From: Pseudomonas oleovorans subsp. oleovorans
GTDB taxonomy: Bacteria; Pseudomonadota; Gammaproteobacteria; Pseudomonadales; Pseudomonadaceae
NCBI RefSeq assembly: GCF_002197815.1
Contig: NZ_NIUB01000026.1
Location: forward strand, 1-64,000
DNA: 64,000 bases
Direction: 5' to 3'
Positions 33,999 to 42,501 of the stretch are shown one piece after another. Below the pieces are notes generated by a model. That model made no database searches and was not told where the DNA came from. It worked only from the letters and a program-made list of their open reading frames with translations. Made by a program: the position numbers and the translations under genes. The stretch's first letter is position 1. Each line of letters opens with the position of its first letter.

Positions 33999-36284
33999 TT
34001 ACAGACTCGAATATCGGGTACGCAGACGCTGACGAATCAACTCGGCCAGGGTGTTCATCACGAAGGTGAACATCAGCAGTACCAGCGCGGCGAGGAACAG
34101 CACGCGGTAGTGAGTGCCACCGACCTCCGACTCGGGCATTTCCACAGCGACGTTGGCCGCCAGGGTGCGCATGCCTTCGAAGATGTTGATGTCCATGATC
34201 GGCGTGTTGCCGGTAGCCATCAGCACGATCATGGTCTCACCCACCGCGCGGCCCATGCCGATCATCAGTGCCGAGAAGATGCCGGGGCTGGCAGTGAGGA
34301 TCACCACGCGGGTCAGGGTCTGCCAGGGCGTGGCGCCCAGGGCCAGGGAACCGAAGGTGAGACTCTTGGGCACGCTGAACACGGCGTCTTCGGCAATCGA
34401 GTAGATGTTCGGGATCACCGCGAAGCCCATGGCCAGGCCTACCACCAGAGCGTTGCGCTGGTCGAAGGGAATGCCCAGGTCATTGGTCAGCCACATCCGC
34501 ATGTTGCCGTCGAACAGCCAGTTCTCGACATGACCGCTCATGCTGAAGGAAATCCAGCCCACGGCGATCACCACCGGGATCAGCAGCGCTGCCTCCCAGC
34601 CTTCCGGCACGCGATGGCGAATGCTCTCGGGCAGCTTGGTCCACAGAAAGCCGGTCAGCAGAATGCCGATGGGTGTCAGCAACAACAGGCTGAAGATGCC
34701 GGGTAAGTGGTTCTCCAGGAACGGTGCGAGGAACAGACCGGCAAAGAAGCCGAGAATCACCGTCGGCAGCGCCTCCATCAGCTCGATCACCGGCTTGACC
34801 TTGGTACGCATGCGCGGCGCCATGAAGTAGGCGGTGTAGATCGCCGCAGCCACGGCCAGCGGAGCGGCCAGCAGCATGGCGTAGAAGGCCGCCTTGAGGG
34901 TGCCGAAGGCCAGCGGCGAGAGGCTCAGCTTGGATTCGAAATCGGTGTTGGCCGAAGTCGACTGCCAGACGTAGTCCGGCTCCGGATAGCTTTCGTACCA
35001 GACCTTGCCCCACAGCGCGCTCCAGGACACTTCCGGGTGCGGGTTGTCGACCACGAAGCGTTGCAGCTTGCCGTCCGACTCCACCAGCACGCGACTGGCG
35101 CGCGGCGACAGGGCGGCGATGGCACTGCCCTCGGCTACTGGCTGCTTGAGCAGGGTGCGATGCGCGGTGCTATGGAAGATGCCCAACTGGCCGTCGGCGT
35201 CCAGCGCCATGAAGCCCTTGCGACGCTCCTCGGGAATAATCTGGGTGACGGCGCTGTTACCCAGCTGGAAGCTGCGTACCGGCTGGAAAGTGGACTTGCC
35301 ATCACCGTCGCGCACCATGAACCACTGCTGGATGCCACCCTTGGCGTCGCCCAGCATGATGGAGATGCCGCCCAGCAGGCTGGTAGCGCTGGTCACACGG
35401 TTGGACGCATCCTTGAGCAGTTCGTAGCGACCATTGAGGCTACGTTTGCGCAGGTCGAAGACATCGGCGCTGGAATCGCCGTTGAACACGTACAGCCACA
35501 TCTGCCGCGGGTCGAGAATCAGTTGGCTGATCGGTTCGCCGATCTGCGGCAGGTTGATGCGCTCTTCGCTGACGTTCACTTCACCGGTGAACAGGTTTTC
35601 TTCACGGCCGAGGCTGATCAGGTGCAGTTCGTTGCCGGTGGAACCGGCCAGCATCAGCGTGCCGCCGTTGAGGTTGACGGCAACATGCTCGAGCGGACGA
35701 CCCTGCGGGTCGATCTCGATTGGCGCCTCGCCGTAGGGATAGTCGATCTGCGGCGCGATGGCACGCACGTTGTTCGGGTAGGTGATCTTGTAATTGTGCT
35801 GGATCACCAGCGCCTTGCCGTTGGACAGACCGAGTACCACACGGCGGCTACCGGGCTGATCCTGGCCGACGGAAGCGACGCTGACGCCAGCCGGCAGCGG
35901 CAGTTGCGTGCGCTGCAGTGCTTCGCCGCTCTTGAGTTCGAAAAACTGTATGACTCCGGCATTGTCCAGGCGCATGGCGACCTGGTTCTGCTCTTCGACC
36001 GCCAGCAGCAGCGGCGTGTGCGCCTCGGCCAGCCAGGCCGGTTGTTGCACCTTGCGCGCCTGCAGCTCGGCCCCTTGGAACATGGGCAGCACAACGTGGG
36101 CAAGGTAGAAGAAGATCAGGGTGATGGCACCGAGCACCGCCAACCCGCCAATGGAGACGTACCAACGCGCCATACGGTCCTTGAGGGCACGCAGGCGGCG
36201 CTTGCGTTGCAGGGCGGGGGTGTTGAAATCGATCCCCAGGGGATTCTGTGAGCGATTCACGGATTCGTTTGCCAAGTCATTCAT
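33999..36284 (-). CDS. PstC, phosphate ABC transporter permease (long form)
   Basis: 761 residues, more than twice E. coli PstC (319). A membrane helix at about 42-65 is followed by a periplasmic region of about 380 residues with repeated beta-rich motifs (for example LYVFNGDSSADVFDLRKRSL) that look propeller-like. The permease core (about 470-755) carries LALGATPWQTLTRVVILTASPGIFSALMIG, the EAA loop. It pairs with PstA. A Pho box at 36355-36372 lies 71 bp upstream, so pstCAB-phoU may have its own PhoB-dependent promoter. Confidence 0.95.
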   Translation of the reverse strand: MNDLANESVNRSQNPLGIDFNTPALQRKRRLRALKDRMARWYVSIGGLAVLGAITLIFFYLAHVVLPMFQGAELQARKVQQPAWLAEAHTPLLLAVEEQNQVAMRLDNAGVIQFFELKSGEALQRTQLPLPAGVSVASVGQDQPGSRRVVLGLSNGKALVIQHNYKITYPNNVRAIAPQIDYPYGEAPIEIDPQGRPLEHVAVNLNGGTLMLAGSTGNELHLISLGREENLFTGEVNVSEERINLPQIGEPISQLILDPRQMWLYVFNGDSSADVFDLRKRSLNGRYELLKDASNRVTSATSLLGGISIMLGDAKGGIQQWFMVRDGDGKSTFQPVRSFQLGNSAVTQIIPEERRKGFMALDADGQLGIFHSTAHRTLLKQPVAEGSAIAALSPRASRVLVESDGKLQRFVVDNPHPEVSWSALWGKVWYESYPEPDYVWQSTSANTDFESKLSLSPLAFGTLKAAFYAMLLAAPLAVAAAIYTAYFMAPRMRTKVKPVIELMEALPTVILGFFAGLFLAPFLENHLPGIFSLLLLTPIGILLTGFLWTKLPESIRHRVPEGWEAALLIPVVIAVGWISFSMSGHVENWLFDGNMRMWLTNDLGIPFDQRNALVVGLAMGFAVIPNIYSIAEDAVFSVPKSLTFGSLALGATPWQTLTRVVILTASPGIFSALMIGMGRAVGETMIVLMATGNTPIMDINIFEGMRTLAANVAVEMPESEVGGTHYRVLFLAALVLLMFTFVMNTLAELIRQRLRTRYSSL

Positions 36285-36354
36285 GCGAGAAGTCTCTGCG
36301 CGGGCTCAAGGCAGCGCATAGGGCTGTCCAGGCTTGTCAATCTAGCGAGCTTGT

Positions 36355-36372
36355 ATGACAGAAAGGTTACAG
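36355..36372 (-). promoter_or_regulatory. Pho box upstream of pstC
   Basis: On the minus strand: CTGTAAC-CTTT-CTGTCAT, two 7-bp direct repeats with 11-base spacing, close to the PhoB consensus. It lies in the pstS-pstC gap. Confidence 0.8.
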
Positions 36373-36389
36373 TCGCCTGACATGACGAA

Positions 36390-36415
36390 GCCCACCACTC
36401 TCTGGACTGGTGGGC
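36390..36415 (-). terminator. Hairpin after pstS
   Basis: GCCCACCA (36390-36397) pairs with TGGTGGGC (36408-36415), an 8-bp perfect stem, without a long U-run. It probably attenuates transcription from pstS into pstC and protects the pstS mRNA. Confidence 0.65.
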
Positions 36416-36467
36416 GCTATCGACCGTCAGATGCGAATCAGCCGGCCGACATCGTCAGGCGCTGTAA

Positions 36468-37436
36468 TTACAGGCCCAGTTCCTTCATGGTCTTCTCGAC
36501 CACTTTCGACGGCAGCGGGATGTAACCATCCTTGACCACCACTTCCTGACCCTGCTTGGACAGCACCAGCTTGATGAACTCGGCATCCAGCGGGCTCAGC
36601 GGCTGGTTCGGCGCCTTGTTGACGTAGACGTAGAAGAAGCGAGCCAGCGGGAACTTGCCAGCCACGGCGTTCTCTTCCGAAGCTTCGAAGGCTTCGCCGC
36701 CTTTCTTCGACAGCGGTACGGCACGGACGCTGGAGGTCTTGTAGCCGATACCCGAGTAACCGATGGCGTTCAGGGTGCTGGAGATCGACTGGACCACGGA
36801 AGCCGAACCCGGCTGCTCGTTGACGTTGGCCTTGAAGTCACCTTTGCACAGGGCTTCTTCCTTGAAGTAACCGTAGGTGCCGGATACCGAGTTACGACCG
36901 AACAGCTGGATCGGCTTGCTCGCCCACTCGCCGGTCAGACCAACGTCACCCCAGGTTTTGATGTCCTTGTCGCCACCGCACAGGCGGGTGCTGGAGAAGA
37001 TCGCATCGACCTGCTCGATCGACAGCGACTTGATCGGGTTGTCCTTGTGTACGAACACAGCCAGGGCGTCGATCGCTACCGGTACAGCGGTCGGCTTGTA
37101 GCCGTACTTCTCTTCGAAGGCCTGGATTTCGCTGTCCTTCATCGGACGGCTCATCGGGCCCATGTTGGCGGTGCCTTCAGTCATGGCGGGCGGCGCGGTG
37201 GAAGAACCGGCAGCCTGGATCTGGATGTTGACGTTGGGGTAGTTCTTCTTGAACTCTTCTGCCCACAGGGTCATCAGGTTGGCCAGCGAGTCGGAACCGA
37301 CGCTGGACAGGTTGCCCGATACACCGGAAGTCTTTTCATAGGTCGGCAGAGCCGGGTCAACGGCGGCTACAGCAGATACGGCGCTTACGCCAGCGGCGGC
37401 GAAAGTCAGGGCCGCCATCAAACGCTTCAGTTTCAT
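36468..37436 (-). CDS. PstS, periplasmic phosphate-binding protein
   Basis: 322 residues from ATG 37436 with AGGAG seven bases upstream. The signal peptide ends near SAVAA (about residue 25). The mature protein has GNLSSVGSDSLANLMTLWAEEF and the phosphate-loop regions SSTAPPAMTEGTANMGPMSRPM and RNSVSGTYGYFKEEALC, all typical of PstS of the P. aeruginosa type. It is the first gene of the operon, with a Pho box about 70 bp upstream. Confidence 0.96.
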   Translation of the reverse strand: MKLKRLMAALTFAAAGVSAVSAVAAVDPALPTYEKTSGVSGNLSSVGSDSLANLMTLWAEEFKKNYPNVNIQIQAAGSSTAPPAMTEGTANMGPMSRPMKDSEIQAFEEKYGYKPTAVPVAIDALAVFVHKDNPIKSLSIEQVDAIFSSTRLCGGDKDIKTWGDVGLTGEWASKPIQLFGRNSVSGTYGYFKEEALCKGDFKANVNEQPGSASVVQSISSTLNAIGYSGIGYKTSSVRAVPLSKKGGEAFEASEENAVAGKFPLARFFYVYVNKAPNQPLSPLDAEFIKLVLSKQGQEVVVKDGYIPLPSKVVEKTMKELGL

Positions 37437-37504
37437 GCCTTGCTCCTAGCAGGATAGTGTTGGATGGAACGGGCCCAAGTATCTGCAGGCCACGTGAACA
37501 CTGT

Positions 37505-37522
37505 ATGAAACGAATATGACAG
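37505..37522 (-). promoter_or_regulatory. Pho box upstream of pstS
   Basis: On the minus strand: CTGTCAT-ATTC-GTTTCAT, two 7-bp repeats 11 bases apart, matching the PhoB site. It lies 69 bp before the pstS start and should replace the -35 element of a PhoB-activated promoter. Confidence 0.88.
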
Positions 37523-37640
37523 TTAAATGAACGTCGACAGGTTCGAGGGCGGCAGAGAGAAAGCACTTCGGATGGTCTGGGAGAAGTGTGAGTGATACCG
37601 GACTGGCAAGTTTGTGTGCGTATTGCTCACAGACTTAGCA

Positions 37641-37872
37641 CTATCCGACCTTATTCCAGTTCCCGAACGCTTCGGGTAGATCTCTCCAGGGACATCCCGT
37701 GCGCATGCGGTACAGCATGCCCTCCACGGTCATTCGTAGATCACGCTTGTTGTAGATGGCCTTGTGCAGCAGAATTTTCCGCAGCTTCGACCAATGCTCA
37801 TCACTGAGCAATAATCGGGGCATTGCAAACTCGTATCGATGTTGGATCAGAGCTTCAACGATACGAGTTTGC
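37641..37872 (-). mobile_element. Remnant of an IS5-type insertion sequence
   Basis: A 60-residue frame (ATG at 37823) reads PRLLLSDEHWSKLRKILL, then GMLYRMRTGCPWRDLPEAFG, the N-terminal DUF4096 part of IS5-group transposases, and stops after NWNKVG. The remaining catalytic part is gone. Upstream of the start are perfect 14-bp inverted repeats GCAAACTCGTATCG (37825-37838) and CGATACGAGTTTGC (37859-37872), probably the end region of the element. Confidence 0.8.
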
Positions 37873-38023
37873 TCTTATATATCAAATGATTAGCGCGAAA
37901 CGGCAACAGCCCCTAGCGCAGCACCATGCTGAGCAGATGATCGGCTATCAGGCGGATCGATTGCACTTGCCGCACTCGGCTTCAGGCGTGAGGTTCAGGG
38001 AAAACGCCAGCCGAGGAACTTGC

Positions 38024-38412
38024 ATGCCGAGCATCAACCCCAACCGCGAGAATCTGCTGGAGTTCGCCCAGCGATACACCGATCCTGATGCTCAATCTGC
38101 TGCGTTTCAACAGCCAAGCTGCTTACAACACCAGGCAGCCTCCATGCGCCCTGCAGCGGGCGCGAAGCCTATGCGCGCTACAGCCGCACCGCGCTGAGCA
38201 AGGTCCGCGGGGTGGGTGGTGAGGTGCAGGTGATGGCAGACGCCCACCTGGCTTTGATCGCACCGAAGCAAGAGCAGTGGGATCTGCTTCTGCTGGTGCG
38301 CTATCCTTCGTCAGCAGCCTTTTTGAGCATGCTCGTGGACCCCGATACCAGGCCGCCACCGTTCAGCGCAGCGCTGGCCGACTCTCGGCTGATCGGCACC
38401 ACGCCTAGCTGA
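38024..38412 (+). pseudogene. Frameshifted DUF1330-type gene
   Basis: ATG 38024 (GAGGAA upstream) begins PSINPNRENLLEFAQRYTD. A frame change near 38088 is needed to read MLNLLRFNSQAAYNTRQP, and another near 38155 to read REAYARYSRTALSKV, continuing DLLLLVRYPSSAAFLSMLVD to the stop at 38410-38412. Together they form a full-length DUF1330-like protein of about 130 residues broken by two indels. It lies between the IS remnant and ampDh2. The 150 bp before it contain nothing I recognise. Confidence 0.7.
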
Positions 38413-38415
38413 GCT

Positions 38416-39198
38416 CTATCCTGCCGCCTGCAGATTGAGCACCAGTAACCGCGCTGCAGTTTCGGCGTCCGGCTGGCCGTCGTAGTTGGCCGGGCGATAC
38501 TTCATCTGGAAGGCGGCAATGACATTGCGCGTCGCCTCATCCAGCTCACCGTGCTGCGGCACCGTGTAACCGTTTTGCGCCAACTGCTCCTGGAACCACT
38601 GCACGCTGGGCAGGCTGGTGCTGAACAGCGCCTGTTGGCGCGCCACGGCGTCCTCGTTCGGCCAGGGCGCCAGGCCCTCGTCGGCCAGACGCTTCCAGGG
38701 GAACAATGGGCCCGGATCGACCTTGCGCTGCGGCGCCACATCGCTGTGCGCGATGATCGAGCCCAGCGGTAGCTGGTGACGCTTGACGATGTCCTTGAGC
38801 AGCACGATCAGGGTATCGATCTGCTGCGGCGCGAAGGGTTGCCAGTAGCGCCCCGCCGGCGTCTGGTAGTAGCCCTGGTTGACCAGCTCGATGCCGATCG
38901 TGGTGCTGTTGAGCCAGGTGCGCCCCTTCCATTCGCTGACACCGACGTGCCAGGCGCGACGGTTCTCGTCCACCAGGCGGTAGACGGTCGGCGGTGCATC
39001 ACCGATCAGGTAGTGGCTGCTCACCTCGGTCTGCGTCAGCAGATCGAGCGAGCGTTGCAGGTCAGCAGAGGTGTAGTGCAGCACGACGTATTGCACACGG
39101 CTGTTCTGACCGGTCGCGGTGTGACTGTCATCGATACGTAGACCACCGGTACAACCGGCAAGCAGAACAAGAACTAGGGCAAGGCAAAGAGACTTCAT
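38416..39198 (-). CDS. AmpDh2-type N-acetylmuramyl-L-alanine amidase lipoprotein
   Basis: 260 residues. The lipobox LLAGC puts the lipidated Cys at 16. The amidase_2 zinc domain spans about 35-175: first His in VVLHYTS (His41), later His in IIAHSDVAP, Asp in KVDPGPLFPW. A C-terminal peptidoglycan-binding domain (about 195-255) includes WFQEQLAQNGY and VIAAFQMKYRP. It cleaves between N-acetylmuramic acid and L-Ala in murein at the outer-membrane inner face, and its orthologues influence AmpC induction. Neighbours match PA5485-PA5487 order. It overlaps marC by four bases. Confidence 0.92.
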   Translation of the reverse strand: MKSLCLALVLVLLAGCTGGLRIDDSHTATGQNSRVQYVVLHYTSADLQRSLDLLTQTEVSSHYLIGDAPPTVYRLVDENRRAWHVGVSEWKGRTWLNSTTIGIELVNQGYYQTPAGRYWQPFAPQQIDTLIVLLKDIVKRHQLPLGSIIAHSDVAPQRKVDPGPLFPWKRLADEGLAPWPNEDAVARQQALFSTSLPSVQWFQEQLAQNGYTVPQHGELDEATRNVIAAFQMKYRPANYDGQPDAETAARLLVLNLQAAG

Positions 39199-39785
39199 GC
39201 GTGACCGAATACGCTCTGCAGGTTGTCCAGCAGCAGGTCGACGCTGAGCATGATCAACAGCATGCCCATCAATCGTTCTACCGCCATCAACCCGCGATTA
39301 CCAAGAAAACGCTGCAGGAACGAAGCCTGCAACAGAATGAATGCCGTCGCCGCCCAGGCCAGGATGACCGCCAGGTAGAGCTCCCAGAGCGGCCCGGTGT
39401 GGGTGTTGCGCAGGGTCATCAGCACCGCAAGCGCTGAAGGTCCGGCGACCGCCGGCGTGGCCAACGGCACCAGTATCGGCTCGCCATCCGGCACGTCGCC
39501 GAGCAGGCCCTGCGGGCTGGGGAAAATCAGGCGCATGGCGATGACGAACAGGATGATAGCGCCGGCAATCGCGGTTGCCTCGCGTGACAGACCGAGGCTG
39601 GTGAGGAATTTGTCACCAAAGGTGAGGAACAGCAGCAACAGACCAAGGGCGAACAGCAGTTCGCGCGCGGCGACCCACAACCGTCTGCGCGGCTCGACGT
39701 TCTTCAGCGCGGCAATGTAGATGGCGATATTGCCGAAAGGGTCGGTGACCAAAAAGATCAGCACGGCGATGCTGAAGATGTCCAT
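39195..39785 (-). CDS. MarC/NAAT family membrane protein
   Basis: 196 residues with six membrane helices. The MarC signature LVTDPFGNIAIYI lies at about 13-25 and a second half-repeat TPAVAGPSALAVLM at about 112-125. The family is annotated as neutral amino-acid transporters or small-molecule exporters, with no firm substrate. The stop overlaps the ampDh2 start (ATGA), so the two are co-translated. Confidence 0.88.
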   Translation of the reverse strand: MDIFSIAVLIFLVTDPFGNIAIYIAALKNVEPRRRLWVAARELLFALGLLLLFLTFGDKFLTSLGLSREATAIAGAIILFVIAMRLIFPSPQGLLGDVPDGEPILVPLATPAVAGPSALAVLMTLRNTHTGPLWELYLAVILAWAATAFILLQASFLQRFLGNRGLMAVERLMGMLLIMLSVDLLLDNLQSVFGHA

Positions 39786-40012
39786 GGGCGTCTCCGGTGT
39801 CTAGTGCGCATAGTCTAGGGCCTGAAGGGGTCCCCTCGCGAGCCGGGGCACGGTCAGATTCGAACATTTTTAGCGCGCGTGGAAATTTTATGACCGGTAG
39901 CGCTGTAATGGTTCCAGGAAACAACACCCGAAGAAATGCATACAAAATAGCATCCAATATTTCAACAAAATATCTGCATTGACCGCACAAGAACAACAGC
40001 AAATAGCTTTCC
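39786..40012. other. AT-rich upstream region of the broken permease
   Basis: 227 bp between divergent genes. The right half is AT-rich, with ACAAGAACAACAGCAAATAG just before ATG 40013, again a CA-like motif. No gene or clear promoter is visible. Confidence 0.35.
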
Positions 40013-40556
40013 ATGACCTCCACCACCCAGCGCCCCGAGGACGAAAACCTTGGCCTCGGCTCCAATCTGCTCTACGGCCTGCAGCACGTACTGACCATGT
40101 ACGGCGGCATCGTCGCAGTGCCCCTGATCGTCGGCCAGGCGGCCGGTCTGTCGCCTGCCGATATCAGCCTGCTGATCGCCGCCTCGCTTTTCGTCGGCAG
40201 CGCCACCATCTCGCGCCTGTCGATCCTGCTGACCATGGTGATCGGCACGCTGGTCGCCCTGGCATTCGGCATGGCCGACTTTTCCAAGGTCAGTGAAGGG
40301 CCGGTGTTGGCCTTCCCGACTCCGTTGCATTTCGGCGTGCCGGTGTTCGAGGTGCGCCGGCATCGTGCTGTTCGCCACCGAGCGCAGCCTGCGCTACCGC
40401 AACATCGCCGCCCTGCACGATGGCGACCACTTCATCGGCGGCAAGCTGTACGACGCTCAGGGCAATGAGGTGCCGTTGCAGGACGAGGACGATCACGCAC
40501 CACGGGCACGAACCGCTGGAGCAACCAGCAGGGACCCGGCCGAGGCAACATCCTAG
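40013..40556 (+). pseudogene. Broken uracil/xanthine permease gene fused to an unknown tail
   Basis: The frame from ATG 40013 gives a normal nucleobase-cation symporter-2 start (GLGSNLLYGLQHVLTMYGGI, then VPLIVGQAAGLSPADISLL). It then jumps from TISRLSILLTMVIG to a distal motif FSKVSEGPVLAFPTPLHFGVPVFE, so the central membrane helices are deleted. Near 40350 the frame is lost. In another frame a segment GIVLFATERSLRYRNIAAL continues to 40556, of unknown origin. About 130 permease residues remain of roughly 450. Confidence 0.75.
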
Positions 40557-40618
40557 AAGGAGTGAGTGGTTCGTACGGGAGCCGCGGCGCCTGCCGCTGC
40601 GGCTCGACGGAGACGCGA

Positions 40619-42496
40619 TCAGGCAGCCTGCTCGACGCGGTTACGCCCCGCGCCCTTGGCGCGATATAGCGCCTGGTCGGCACGTTCGAAGGTGACCTCG
40701 GTCGCCTCGCCATTGCGAAACTCGGCGATACCGGCGGAGAAGGTGATGGTCACCGGCTCACCCTTGAAGTGGAACGGGCAAGCCTCGATTGCTGCGCGCA
40801 GGGTTTCCAGAAGCTGGACACCTCCCTCCAGCGGCGTTGCAGGAATCAGCAGAACGAACTCCTCGCCACCAAAACGGGCGATGAAGTCGGTCTTGCGCAA
40901 ACGCTTGCTGAGCTCCCCGGCGATGATCTTCAGCACTCGATCACCTGCCAGGTGGCCGTAGCCGTCGTTGATCCGCTTGAAGTGATCGACATCCAGCACC
41001 GCCAACAACAGCTGGCCGCCATAGCGTTGGCGACGAGCAACTTCCAGGTCGAGACGCTCGCTCCAGGCGGCACGGTTGGGCAGCCCTGTCAGGGGGTCCA
41101 GCAAGGACTTCTGTCGCTGCTCCTCGATATGCTCGCGAAATTGCTGCGCTTCCTGCTCCATCTCGGCGACACGCTTGACCAGGCCCTGTAGCCGCTCGGC
41201 CACGTCATCGCTAGCACTGTCGCGCTGACGCTGATGGCTGCTGACACTTTGCAAGAGTCCTTCCAGGCGCTGTTCCAGAGCCTGCTTGAGTGATTCCAGA
41301 TCGGCAGCTTCCTGCACGCTGTTCTGCAGATCGCTGACCAGATCCCGCAGTTGCTGGTTGAAACTGCGCGCATTCTCCACTGACGCGCTGTAGCCCTCGT
41401 GCGCCTCGCTGAGGGTTTTGATGAAGGCAGCCAGGCGCTCGTTGAGTTGCTTGAGATAGCCGGCGAACTCGCGCTGGCCGCTATCGGTGACGGCAAGCAC
41501 CAGTACGGCCAGATCATCCAGCACCGGCACCAGCTCGTACCAGTTGAGATTGCCCTCCAGTCGCAGGCGCAGCGCTTCACCCTGCGGCAGATGGCGCGCC
41601 GGCAGTTCGAGCTCGTCGAGCAGATTACGCAGACTGCTGGCGATATGCGGCGCCACCGCACTGTATCCGGGTTCGCTGCTGGGCAACGAAAACGGGCTGT
41701 CACCGGCTTGCTCCTGCCGTACCAGCCCCGGCGGCAGCGGCAGGCTGTCGAGCACAGGCGAAGCGTCTTGGACCTGATGCCGGGCCGGCACACTGGCCAC
41801 CTTGGAGACACTGGGAGGTGGCTCGTTCGCCACTGCTACGGCCGTTGGCGTTGGCGTTGGCGTTGGCGTTGGCGTTGGCGTTGGCGTTGGCGTCAACTCT
41901 ACTGCGAGCTCCTCGGCAACGCCAGTGGCCTCAGTGACACTGCCCGGCGCCTGCGCAGTGCTTTCGCTGGTCTCACCGCGCGAACCGAACAGACGCAGGA
42001 GCAGGCCCGGTTGCTCCTGCACCGGAGCCTGCAGAACGGTCAGCGCCTGCCCCTGCAGGTTGCTCAGCTGGCTGAGCAGCGCCGGCAGCAGATACTGATG
42101 AGTGGTGGCGTCCTCTAGCTGTTTGCCCAGCGATTTGAGCGCCTTGCGCACCTCTCGGGGCGGCCGCAGGCGCTGCAGTTGCTCAATCAAGCTCGCCAAC
42201 GCAGCCGCAGCCTCGCCGGCACGTTGCTGACGGCGCTGCTCGGAATCCAGCACGGCCTTTTCCAGGCGCGGAATGAGATTGCCCAATGCTGCGTCCATAT
42301 CGTCGCGACGAAGGATTTCGCGCATTTCCTGCATGCATTGATCGACTGCCTTGTCCGCACCCTCGGCGGCCAGGCTGCTGCGCACCAGACCACGGCGCAG
42401 CAGATCCAGGCGCGACTCCCAGCGGCGCTCGAGCTTTTCCTGCTGCTCCAGGCTACTCAGGTATTTGTCTTTCCAGCGTTGCGCGTCATCGCTCAT
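40619..42496 (-). CDS. DgcH-type diguanylate cyclase
   Basis: 625 residues. A helical N-terminal region (about 1-170) is followed by a low-complexity linker with eight Thr-Pro repeats (about residues 202-218), a middle domain (about 260-370), coiled coil (about 370-465) and GGDEF domain (about 465-620). The active site GGEEF is near 540-544 and an RKTD inhibitory site lies five residues before it. No membrane segment is seen. Position between ampDh2/marC and the EEP-dsbA genes matches P. aeruginosa dgcH (PA5487), a constitutively expressed conserved cyclase. Confidence 0.9.
   Translation of the reverse strand: MSDDAQRWKDKYLSSLEQQEKLERRWESRLDLLRRGLVRSSLAAEGADKAVDQCMQEMREILRRDDMDAALGNLIPRLEKAVLDSEQRRQQRAGEAAAALASLIEQLQRLRPPREVRKALKSLGKQLEDATTHQYLLPALLSQLSNLQGQALTVLQAPVQEQPGLLLRLFGSRGETSESTAQAPGSVTEATGVAEELAVELTPTPTPTPTPTPTPTPTAVAVANEPPPSVSKVASVPARHQVQDASPVLDSLPLPPGLVRQEQAGDSPFSLPSSEPGYSAVAPHIASSLRNLLDELELPARHLPQGEALRLRLEGNLNWYELVPVLDDLAVLVLAVTDSGQREFAGYLKQLNERLAAFIKTLSEAHEGYSASVENARSFNQQLRDLVSDLQNSVQEAADLESLKQALEQRLEGLLQSVSSHQRQRDSASDDVAERLQGLVKRVAEMEQEAQQFREHIEEQRQKSLLDPLTGLPNRAAWSERLDLEVARRQRYGGQLLLAVLDVDHFKRINDGYGHLAGDRVLKIIAGELSKRLRKTDFIARFGGEEFVLLIPATPLEGGVQLLETLRAAIEACPFHFKGEPVTITFSAGIAEFRNGEATEVTFERADQALYRAKGAGRNRVEQAA
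41844..41891. repeat. Hexanucleotide microsatellite in dgcH
   Basis: Eight perfect copies of GTTGGC (48 bp) encode a Thr-Pro run on the minus strand. The 6-bp unit preserves the frame, so copy-number change would vary linker length without inactivating the gene. Confidence 0.95.
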
Positions 42497-42501
42497 ACGG
42501 C

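Noticed and set aside
37880..38023. Possible gene fragment (HHAEQMIGYQADRLH) ahead of the DUF1330 remnant
   Set aside because: Too short and unlike any family I know; not reported as a feature.
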